From Telmatospirillum sp. (GTDB lineage: Bacteria; Pseudomonadota; Alphaproteobacteria; Rhodospirillales; Magnetospirillaceae), in the NCBI GenBank assembly GCA_031291415.1, contig JARLJB010000041.1, positions 1-58,891 on the forward strand: a stretch of 58,891 nucleotides of DNA, in the 5' to 3' direction. Below, piece by piece: positions 10,301 to 15,854 of this stretch. Position 1 is the stretch's first letter; each line of letters opens with the position of its first letter. The notes beneath the pieces are model-generated. The model was not told the DNA's origin. It saw only the letters and a list, made by a program, of their open reading frames with translations, and made no database searches. The translations under genes were made by a program, and so were the position numbers.

Positions 10301-10941
10301 CCGGTATTGGCGTTGACGAGGGTGCCGATGGTGCCCTGGCTATAGACGCCACGATCGCCGGAGATCAGACCGCTGTTGGTGAACGTCCTTATCTGCGATT
10401 CGTTATCTATGGGAAAACTATCGTAGACGATGGTGCCGGTGTTGGTGAAAGTGCCGATGGTCTGCTGGTTGACGATGCGGGCGGTGATATGGCCGCTGTT
10501 GATTATCGTCCCGATGGATCCGTTGTTGTAGATGGCGTAGGTGCTGGCGGAGATGGTCCCGGTGTTGATGACGGACCTGAGGGTGCCCGACTGGATATTG
10601 ACTGCGCGGCCGACAGCGGCCGTGTCGATGATCACGCCGTTGTTCACCAGCGTACCACCGGTGAGGCCGCTAATCGTTAAGCCATAGATATCGCCGGTGT
10701 TGATGGTACCGCTGGGCGTGATGACAAAAGTGTTGCCAGCGTTGACGGTGTTGTTCCAGGTACTGCCGGTGGTAATGGATGTGCTGATGGTGGTATCGGC
10801 CCCGGCCGGCGAAGCGACGATCATCGGGGGGACGACGACCAAAGGTGCGACGACAACCAAAAACGCCCTGATGACGGCCGGCGATGCTCCCGACAGGAGT
10901 ATTTGACGCAGCCTCTTCCGTTCCGATCCTGACAACACCAT
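4366..10941 (-). CDS. Giant autotransporter, type V-secreted repeat protein
   Basis: A protein of about 2190 residues. The N-terminus has a long signal peptide ending near ASPAGA/DTT. The passenger (roughly residues 50-1850) is built of degenerate Gly/Ser/Thr/Asn-rich units with recurring IGTLTNSGTISG-like cores, typical of a right-handed beta-helix. The last 280 residues form an autotransporter beta-barrel domain starting near RRGALWGQMLGGFANRDGS and ending in the expected terminal Phe (LLRIRSEF). A short proline stretch (PPVPPTPPTPP) interrupts the repeats mid-passenger. The ATG at 10941 gives a compact signal peptide. An in-frame ATG at 11028 would add 29 Gly-rich residues encoded partly by a 12-G run. 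The stop abuts the IalB-like gene. Probable adhesin or surface layer; ligand unknown. Confidence 0.9.
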   Translation of the reverse strand: MVLSGSERKRLRQILLSGASPAVIRAFLVVVAPLVVVPPMIVASPAGADTTISTSITTGSTWNNTVNAGNTFVITPSGTINTGDIYGLTISGLTGGTLVNNGVIIDTAAVGRAVNIQSGTLRSVINTGTISASTYAIYNNGSIGTIINSGHITARIVNQQTIGTFTNTGTIVYDSFPIDNESQIRTFTNSGLISGDRGVYSQGTIGTLVNANTGTITGTVNAITITGVGGINTIANSGQIVGNVLNSGTLTPFISGGAAGTIGTLTGTLGNIGTITNTHANLAFTSGNLYLNDKINVGTGTVSNTGASLFLDNTISVTGTFAQTNGTLGIGAGAGQLVVNTPVSITGGTILSSVSSANNYIAGNYTLVAGAAGSNYTGADIVSNTIIGLSTTASVSGNNVIMTAANDYISGTLGTLTNSGTISGANYALYVATTGSIGTVTNSGTLAGNIGVLLAGGITIGGTTAHLVRGGIGTLTNSGTISGTDHALSVGSDGSLGALANSGVIAGLIENASPQDLTITGGAGATVGTLTGATLTNQGSIINTQSGLIFAGGNLLLNDSINATGHTVTNAGASLQLDSIVSISGAYSQTAGTLVVDPSRGGLVVSNAVNLTGGTVLSTFASAGNYLQGAYTLLSGSSLGMSGATVSTNALSGLYRAYSTIGNSLRLSITNDYIGGTLATLSNSATIVGASTGLYVATTGRIGTLSNTGTLGGGQFGINNRGTIGTLINSGRITNNDFTALWNQGSIGQLTNSGTITNSSWAILNSGSIGTLTNSGLITGAGNAIQNNDVITLVSNSGTMSGGSNVIAGAIATLANSGLILGNINKDGGSISTVIGGSNGTIGTFTGFSGASQGTFGASGNLVFASGNLLLNDSIVAKGIAASALTVSNTGANITLSSPVSITGNYRQTGGLLDLGSTGQLVVSGAASITGGTLSVGAPSLPSTGNYLVGSTLGNALVVGGTGSSYAGVSVTGGLGITGLALAGATSGTNLVLAIGNDYIGGTLSALANTGSLGAVTAVYIANGGSLGTLTNSGTLTGNVYALNNNGALGQVNNGGLMAGDIRSAHDLTIAGSGGRLTGYGASVGTITAPNVVFASGAQALSDAIVAGNGSGTVTNAGATLSIASAISITGNYSQSGGALVIGVTSAASYGELVISGAANLTGGTISIAATGGTLAAGTYTIVSGGTIAQSGLSVSGPAGYTETLSLVGNNLELVVGTIAPPVPPTPPTPPVTPVSVWPVVTSMSASPTLTSGTGSISSTGTIVGAIGVAVTGSGVTLVNDGTIKAETFGASIASGANLVSLSNGGAISGQTGVGNQGSIGTLANSGTISGSAYALSNAGSIGTLANSGLIAGSIISVSDLTISGGAGSMVGTLTGSGAVSQGTITATGVTFTSGSVLLNDAISVGGGNGLVTNAGATITVASTIGITGNYTQGGNGVLVVGIAPAPRSMAANVALASHSGNLAASVGLTPSYGELVVSGAASLTGGTISIAAIGGTLVPGIYSIVSAGTLSESGMVVNGPSGYIETLTVVGNTLELVVGTLTSWPVTTTMTGMQTLVSGSNGSISGTGTITAGTGVAVIGNGSRLSNAGVIDGGTIGVRVSPAGALSDLTNTGVLEGGRTALSNQGSIGALTNSGTISGGAYAISSSGSLGTMSNSGVIAGNILSANDLAIAGVGGSLRGSSSASPGTITAPDVTFVSGSQVLADAIVAGKGSGMVSNNATLTVGQAVGITGNYVQGSSGALVIGIASPSRYGELVVSGSASLTNTGITLVSTGGTLAAGQSYTVVSAGTLTVDNLTVNVGGFLDTVSINGKDLVVSLDTWTHRGDVVGGAAASVGGALDQLGSAAEYRSILSRLAALPAAAQAQGLKQMAPSQLSQQIGVSGATTLPIANAITQHQTATARLVDGRTDVANDRRGALWGQMLGGFANRDGSDAAGGFHASSFGLLAGADTRLASDVVGGVAVSWLRNDANGTAEAVGQTGTQDSYQLSAYGTWRPGGGSAFAQGLLGVGYSQNDQKRRVNFDNVTATASYGGRQYQVKIGGGYDLPLAAGVTATPLASLQAVRMDSDRYREKGAGALDLSVAGQGFNAVESELGGRLAGDIATGLGRLAGDVQLGWTHSYTTGMVSTSAELGGVGLVTRTNRPAADGARIAVGIGGDYVPGLSIRVEYQGDMRADYQSHTGLLRIRSEF

Positions 10942-10945
10942 AAGT

Positions 10946-10957
10946 CCCCCCCCCCCC
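10946..10957 (-). repeat. Poly-G tract (12 G) at the autotransporter start
   Basis: Twelve consecutive C on the plus strand (G on the coding strand) end four bases before the preferred ATG at 10941. If translation starts at 10941, the tract replaces a normal ribosome binding site. If it starts at 11028, the tract is inside the reading frame. Homopolymers of this length are prone to slipped-strand change, so the tract is a candidate on/off or rheostat switch for the surface protein. Confidence 0.75.
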
Positions 10958-11028
10958 AACGCACCCTGGAATCGGGATAAACCTCCCGAAGTCGCTCCGT
11001 TACCGCGCCCCGGCGATGACGCCCCCAT

Positions 11029-11384
11029 CGGGCCACCACCCGTTGGCGTTCGTTAACGATGTCGATACAGCTCTAAAGATCGATGGTATCGCCCCTTGGT
11101 GGAAGATTTCACCAAGTCCTCATCTCAGAAGAGCACATATCGATACGGTCTTAGCTCCCCACCAAACCGTAAATATACACGCACAAATTCCCTTGGCAAC
11201 CCGGTCTTAACCAACATAATCTTCCATTTGATTGTCTCATCTCGATGATGATCGGTATAGATTAAGTTATCGGTTATATTTTTGGATATTTTCGTTTAAA
11301 ATTATTTATCTTTTGATTAAATTCCATCAACGGCCACGCGTCGTCCACAGGATCGAGCGTCCGATCAATACCTGCAAAATTTCC
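11029..11384. other. AT-rich divergent intergenic region
   Basis: About 350 bases separate the autotransporter from the rightward lipid-arabinose genes. The right part (about 11220-11420) is clearly richer in A+T than its surroundings. Promoters for both directions should lie here, but I could not assign a convincing -35/-10 pair. A rightward reading frame opens at 11232 but its first 50 codons look non-coding. Confidence 0.5.
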
Positions 11385-12407
11385 ATGAAAAATAACGATA
11401 AAAATATGATCATAATGATACAGAGCGCCTCCGGAAAAAGACGACACGCGATATGGGCGGCGGTCTCCACGCTGTTCGCCGTTGCGCAATTTCGAATGAT
11501 CATGTTGATTATTGGGCAGGATTATGGCGCATCGATCAACGCGGCCCTGGGGGTGGTGCGGGGACTGCCGCACTGGCGCGTGTATCAAAGCCGCGTGCTG
11601 GGGCCGTGGATGGTCGAAGCGCTCTCTCCCTTTTTCAACGACTTCACCTCGGCGCACGTCTTTTACACCATTGCCCTGACCGCCATCGCGGGGTGGCTGG
11701 TTCTGGCCTTGACGCGGCGCCGCTTCGGCGATCCCGCGTCCTGGGGCGCGTTCCTGCTGTTTCATCTATTGTTTATATTTTTATTGAACAAGCCGTGGCT
11801 TTATGCCTGGGATCATTCTGGAATAATTATCTTTATCCTCTTTATATATTTCGTGTTGTCGGAAAAAGACTGGCGTTGGTTCACGGCGTTATTTTCCGTC
11901 GCCATCTTCAATCGCGAAAGCGCCTTTTACATCGCGCTGTGGATGGTATTGGATCCAACGATCAAGGCCATGCTGGATCGCGCCCGTCCGCGACTGGCCA
12001 TGCCCTTGGCCGGTCTGCTCTGCCTGGGGTTGGGATTGGAAGTGGTGGATCAGCTGCGCGAGAGACTGCTGGTGCGCGAGATCGGGCCGGACCTCTTCAA
12101 CATGCCCGACATGGCCGGCAAGTCCTTCCATAATCAATGGGATCTGAACCTGGCGTTTCTCCGCCAGATCACCACACACTTCAGCCTGAGCTTCGAAATC
12201 CTGATTCCCCTTTTCCTGCTGGCGGTCCTCGGCTTGGCGACGGTTCTGGCCTGGCGCGACCCCCGCCGCTATCTGGGATTGGCGCTCACCTATGGGGTCG
12301 TCGTCGCCTCGATGTTTGTCGCGGCCGCCCTTCAGGAAACCAGGGTTATGCTGGAACTGGTTCCCTTCCTCGCCATGGGGGTATGGGCCCTGCGCAAGGA
12401 GGCATGA
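11385..12407 (+). CDS. Polytopic membrane protein of unknown function
   Basis: About 340 residues with roughly eight to nine hydrophobic segments, for example VLALTRRR-bounded helices, IIIFILFIYFVL and LLCLGLGLEVV. A short IFNRESAFYIALW motif between two helices recalls multi-spanning lipid-linked sugar enzymes, but I recognise no family with certainty. The ATG at 11385 is chosen because the earlier frame (from 11232) is AT-rich and low in coding character; an ATG at 11406 is also possible. It ends five bases before the UbiA-family gene, whose ribosome binding site overlaps its last codons, so the two are cotranscribed. By context it could be the transferase or flippase for the arabinose lipid made by the next three genes. 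Confidence 0.65.
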   Translation: MKNNDKNMIIMIQSASGKRRHAIWAAVSTLFAVAQFRMIMLIIGQDYGASINAALGVVRGLPHWRVYQSRVLGPWMVEALSPFFNDFTSAHVFYTIALTAIAGWLVLALTRRRFGDPASWGAFLLFHLLFIFLLNKPWLYAWDHSGIIIFILFIYFVLSEKDWRWFTALFSVAIFNRESAFYIALWMVLDPTIKAMLDRARPRLAMPLAGLLCLGLGLEVVDQLRERLLVREIGPDLFNMPDMAGKSFHNQWDLNLAFLRQITTHFSLSFEILIPLFLLAVLGLATVLAWRDPRRYLGLALTYGVVVASMFVAAALQETRVMLELVPFLAMGVWALRKEA

Positions 12408-12411
12408 CGGG

Positions 12412-13290
12412 ATGGGCGGATTAGGCGCTTACGTCAGGGCATTGCGCCCGCACCAATGGGTCAAGAACGCCCTTCTGTTCCTGCCCATGCTGACCGCGCA
12501 TACCTTCTCCTGGCACAATATCGCGTTGCTCTGCTGGGCCGTGGCGGCTTTTTGCCTGACCGCCTCCGCCACCTACATCGTCAACGACATGATCGACCTG
12601 GAGGCGGATCGCCATCACCGCAGCAAACGCAACAGGCCCCTGGCCAAGGCGGAGATCACCCTGGCCGGGGCCCGGATTCTGGCTCTCGCCCTGATCGTCG
12701 CCGGCGCGGGTTTGGCATCCATCGTTTCCCTGCCCTTCCTGGCGGCCTTGGGGGTCTATGTGGCGGGCACCCTCGGCTATAGCCTGGCGCTCAAACGCCG
12801 TCCCGTGGTGGACGTCCTGATCTTGGCGGGGCTTTATACCTTGCGCGTGGTGGCTGGCGGTGTCGCCTTGCGCATTCCCATTTCCGCCTGGTTGCTGGCG
12901 TTTTGTCTGTTCCTGTTTTTGTGCCTGGCATTCGTCAAACGGCTGACCGAACTCCAATCCTTGCCCGCGGGCGCCGATGCGACCCGGATGGGGCGGGGAT
13001 ACCGCCAGGATGACATTCCGCTTCTGCTGATCCTCTGCGCCGTGTCGGGGTATGTATCGGTGCTGGTGTTGGCCCTTTACGTCAACAGCCCGGTGGTGGC
13101 GACCCTTTACTCCCACCCCGAGGGACTGTGGGGGGTGTGTCTGTTGCTGCTTTATTGGATCACGCGCACGCTGCTGCTGACCCATCGGGGAGAAATTCAC
13201 GACGACCCCGTGCTGTTCGTGCTGAAGGACGGCACCAGCCTAGGGATACTGGGCTTGACCGCATTGATCATAGGAGCTTGCGCGTTATGA
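12412..13290 (+). CDS. UbiA-family prenyltransferase, decaprenyl-phosphate phosphoribosyltransferase-like
   Basis: A 292-residue integral membrane protein with eight or nine helices. Near the N-terminus it has the RPHQWVKNALLF block typical of decaprenyl-phosphate 5-phosphoribosyltransferases. Next comes the metal-binding NDMIDLEADRHHRSKRNRP motif, the NDxxDxxxD signature of the UbiA superfamily. The family transfers phosphoribose from PRPP to a polyprenyl phosphate in the inner membrane, the first step of decaprenyl-phosphoryl-arabinose synthesis. The start at 12412 is fixed by AAGGAGG at 12396-12402. The stop overlaps the following oxidase start in an ATGA junction, which supports the pathway assignment. 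Confidence 0.85.
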   Translation: MGGLGAYVRALRPHQWVKNALLFLPMLTAHTFSWHNIALLCWAVAAFCLTASATYIVNDMIDLEADRHHRSKRNRPLAKAEITLAGARILALALIVAGAGLASIVSLPFLAALGVYVAGTLGYSLALKRRPVVDVLILAGLYTLRVVAGGVALRIPISAWLLAFCLFLFLCLAFVKRLTELQSLPAGADATRMGRGYRQDDIPLLLILCAVSGYVSVLVLALYVNSPVVATLYSHPEGLWGVCLLLLYWITRTLLLTHRGEIHDDPVLFVLKDGTSLGILGLTALIIGACAL

Positions 13291-14600
13291 TTCTTTCGGG
13301 CTGGGGGGGATATCCCCGGGTGGAATGCCGGGTTCTCGAAGCCGGTGAGCCGGATGAATTGGGCGCGACCCTGGCCCGGAATTCGTCGCTGATCGCCCGT
13401 GGTCAGGGGCGCGCCTATGGCGACGCGGCGCTCAACCCCCAGGCGACCCTGCGCACCCTGAGATGCGATCGCATCCTGGCGTTCGACCCCTCGACCGGCC
13501 GCATCACCTGCGAGGCCGGGGTCAGCCTGGAGGATATCATTCGGACGTTCCTGCCGCGCGGATGGTTCCCGCCGGTCACGCCCGGCACCAAATTCGTGAC
13601 CATCGGCGGCATGATCGCGGCCGATGTCCATGGCAAAAATCATCATGTGGAGGGAACGTTCGGACGACATGTGACCTCCCTCGAGCTGATGCTTGAAGAC
13701 GGCATGATCGTCACCTGTTCACGCGATAGGCATGCCGACCTGTTCGCCGCCACATGCGGCGGCATGGGGCTGACCGGGATCATTCTCCGGGCGACATTTT
13801 GCCTCGTGCCCGTGGAAACGCCCTGGATCAGGCAGGAGACCCTGCGTTGCGGCGGCCTCGACGAGGTCATGGCCGCCTTCCAGGACTCTGCCGGCTGGCG
13901 CTATTGCGTCGCCTGGATAGACTGTCTTGCCAGTGGCAAGGATTTGGGGCGCTCATTGCTCTATCGTGGCGAGCATGCCCTGAAGCGGGATCTTCCACTC
14001 GCCATCGCTCCGTCCCCCCGCGCCAAACGGCCGTTGACGGTGCCGCCGGTCTTTCCCGGATGGGCGCTGAACCGCTTCAGCGTCGGCGCCTTCAACGCCG
14101 TCTATTTCCGAAAAGGCCATCCGGGCGCCAAAATCGTCGATTTCGATACCTTTTTCTATCCGTTGGATTCCCTGCTGCGCTGGAACCGCATCTATGGACG
14201 CGCTGGCTTCGTGCAATACCAATGCGTCTTGCCCAAGGACGCCAGCGCCGAGGGGATAAGAGAGTTGCTGCAGACCATCGGCCAGGCGGGATTGGGATCG
14301 TTTCTCGCGGTGCTCAAATTGTTCGGGACCTCGGGCGAGGGACTGCTCTCCTTCCCGATGGAGGGCTATACCCTCGCCCTGGATTTCCCCATGCGACAAC
14401 GGACATTGCCGCTGTTGCAAAAGCTCGATGCCATCGTCGCCCGCTACGGCGGCAGGATTTACCTGGCCAAGGATGCCTGCATGGCGCCCGGAATGCTCGA
14501 CTCCGGCTATCCGCAGATCGAGCGCTTTCGTCAAATCCAAAAGGCTAGCGGCCCCCAGGGACGCTTCAGTTCCCTTTTATCGCAACGGCTGAAATTATGA
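13287..14600 (+). CDS. dprE1: DprE1-like FAD oxidase (decaprenylphosphoryl-ribose 2'-oxidase)
   Basis: A 437-residue vanillyl-alcohol-oxidase-type flavoprotein. The FAD domain includes RGQGRAYGDAAL near residue 35, PGTKFVTIGGMIAADVHGKNHH near 95-116 and a GTFGRHVTSLEL segment. The C-terminal substrate domain ends with RIYLAKDACM and FSSLLSQRL blocks as in DprE1. The enzyme oxidises the 2'-hydroxyl of polyprenyl-phosphoribose to the keto intermediate. At the position of the mycobacterial benzothiazinone-target cysteine (as I recall, in the WNVCVDFP block) this protein reads YTLALDFP, so it has alanine there. ATG 13287 overlaps the upstream stop and the next gene starts in the last codon, so translation is coupled along the operon. 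Confidence 0.88.
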   Translation: MILSGWGGYPRVECRVLEAGEPDELGATLARNSSLIARGQGRAYGDAALNPQATLRTLRCDRILAFDPSTGRITCEAGVSLEDIIRTFLPRGWFPPVTPGTKFVTIGGMIAADVHGKNHHVEGTFGRHVTSLELMLEDGMIVTCSRDRHADLFAATCGGMGLTGIILRATFCLVPVETPWIRQETLRCGGLDEVMAAFQDSAGWRYCVAWIDCLASGKDLGRSLLYRGEHALKRDLPLAIAPSPRAKRPLTVPPVFPGWALNRFSVGAFNAVYFRKGHPGAKIVDFDTFFYPLDSLLRWNRIYGRAGFVQYQCVLPKDASAEGIRELLQTIGQAGLGSFLAVLKLFGTSGEGLLSFPMEGYTLALDFPMRQRTLPLLQKLDAIVARYGGRIYLAKDACMAPGMLDSGYPQIERFRQIQKASGPQGRFSSLLSQRLKL

Positions 14601-15341
14601 TCCAAGCAGAGCAACCGGTTCTGATTCTCGGGGCGACCTCGGATATCGGGCGCGCCGTCGCGCGCGTGTTCGCCGCGCATGGACATCCGCTTCTCTTGGC
14701 GGCACGACGGATGGATCGACTGTCCGATGACGCCGATGACCTGCGCATTCGGTTCGGCGTCGATGTCAGCCTGCACGCATTCGACGCGTTGGACATCGCC
14801 GCCCATTCTTCGTTCGTGGACGCATTGCCCGTCCTGCCCGAAATCGCCGTGTGCCTGGTTGGCGTCCTGGGAGAGCAAACCGCCTGCCAAAGCGATCCCC
14901 AAGCAGGCCGTGGCCGTCATCCGCGCCAATTTCGAGGGGCCGGCCCTTCTTCTCGGTGAACTGGCCAATCGCTTCGAGAAACGCAACCGGGGCTGTCTGA
15001 TTGGCGTAAGTTCGGTGGCGGGCGATCGGGGCCGGGCGCGCAACTACGTCTATGGCGCGGCGAAAGCCGGGTTTACCGCTTTTCTGTCCGGCCTCCGCAA
15101 CCGCCTGGCGGCCAAGTCGGTGCGGGTCTTGACCATAAAGCCCGGATTTGTCGCCACCCGCATGACGGACGGCATGGCGTTGCCTCCAGCCTTGACCGCC
15201 GCGCCCGACGACGTGGGACGGGCCATTTACGCGGCCTATGCCTCTGGTCGCGACATCGTCTACGTCCGCCCGGTCTGGCGGGTCATCATGGCGGTGATAA
15301 GAATGCTGCCCGAAGCGGTGTTCAAACGCCTCGATCTTTGA
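14597..15341 (+). pseudogene. dprE2: DprE2-like short-chain reductase, frameshifted
   Basis: This gene should encode about 247 residues of a short-chain dehydrogenase that reduces the DprE1 keto product to polyprenyl-phosphoryl-arabinose. The first frame (from ATG 14597) carries the NAD(P)-binding GATSDIGRAVA motif and runs to VGVLGEQTA. The rest, with ANFEGPALLL, the SSVAGDRGR serine block and the YGAAKAGF catalytic Tyr/Lys, lies in the next frame. Removing one C from the CCCC run at 14897-14900 restores one frame (…DPKQAVAVIRANF…). This is either a real inactivating insertion or a base-calling error. The first frame alone would stop at 14959. Family identity is clear from both halves and the operon. 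Confidence 0.8.
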
Positions 15342-15394
15342 CCAACGGCCCGGAACGATTTGGTATTCGGCGCGGAAACCGTGTTCGTTGCCCC

Positions 15395-15511
15395 TTCGGT
15401 GGCACCGGCGTCTCTGCCGGTGTGCTGCCGGCGCCGGCAAGTAAACAGATCTCGGCAGCATTTCTTGCCGCTTGGGGCGGCAACACCGGCAGAGACGCCG
15501 GTGCCACTGAA
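15395..15511. repeat. Long-armed inverted repeat (29-bp arms)
   Basis: Arms 15395-15423 and 15483-15511 are complementary at 28 of 29 positions. The 59-base centre contains shorter hairpins (GCTGCC…GGCAGC and TTGCCGC…GCGGCAA-like). It has the shape of a small non-coding mobile or REP-like element. Confidence 0.75.
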
Positions 15512-15516
15512 GCTTA

Positions 15517-15664
15517 ATACCAAGTCTCGATGAGGATGACTCATCGAGACTTGGTTGGCCCATTGAGGGCCCGCGAGCTTATGCGAGCGTAGCCAAGGGT
15601 TTCGGAGAAACCCGCCCGGCGTTTGAGGGTGCAGTGATCGGTTCCGATCACTGCAACTTGGTAT
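15517..15664. repeat. Palindromic element with 9-bp inverted ends
   Basis: ATACCAAGT at 15517-15525 is inverted as ACTTGGTAT at 15656-15664. Inside are two perfect hairpins: 15519-15533 with 15541-15555 (15-bp stem, 7-base loop), and 15630-15641 with 15644-15655 (12-bp stem, 2-base centre). The first hairpin and the GGCCCAT after it recur at 53854-53888. Confidence 0.75.
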
Positions 15665-15718
15665 AAGTCAGCGCCGATACGCTGGCGGGGGAATGCCGAC
15701 ACGCTCTAACTTACATTT

Positions 15719-15794
15719 ATGTCCCTCGCCGGGCGCGCGCCTCCGCGCGCTTGGCCGCGGCCGCAATGGCCGCTGGAGCCGGGGCGCGTCAGAT
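15719..15794. repeat. Dispersed intergenic repeat, copy A
   Basis: Shares ordered blocks with 53999-54074: ATGTCCCT at the left, CGCTTGGCCGC at 15748-15758 (54030-54040 in the other copy), a GCTG-containing middle and GTCAGAT at 15788-15794 (54068-54074). Spacing is conserved within two bases. Both copies lie downstream of a CCAAG hairpin between convergent genes. Confidence 0.65.
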
Positions 15795-15854
15795 TTGACG
15801 CACGCCGCTCTAAGCGCTGCCCGCGCAGGGCCGAGGGGCATAAATAAACAAGAG

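Larger units (their letters stand above)
15342..15854. other. Convergent intergenic region filled with palindromic repeats
   Basis: No gene is seen in these 513 bases between the rightward dprE2 and the leftward sensor gene. They hold a 29-bp long-armed inverted repeat, a 148-bp element with inverted ends and a block that recurs near 54 kb. Each is listed separately. As the region lies between two gene ends, the structures may act as transcription stops for both strands. Confidence 0.7.

Noticed and set aside
7744-10680. A 978-codon plus-strand frame opposite the autotransporter
   Set aside because: It has no family resemblance and is antisense to a low-complexity repeat gene with clear signal peptide and barrel. 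Repeats with fixed codon use leave long open antisense frames.
4582-10680. Regular repeats at 4.4-11 kb as a possible CRISPR or satellite array
   Set aside because: The repeat is at protein level with variable DNA, keeps one frame for about 2200 codons and ends in a barrel domain. There are no equal DNA repeats with unique spacers.
11232-11384. An earlier start for the polytopic membrane protein at 11232
   Set aside because: The added segment is AT-rich, basic and unlike a membrane protein start. 11385 or 11406 is more plausible, though I cannot settle which.
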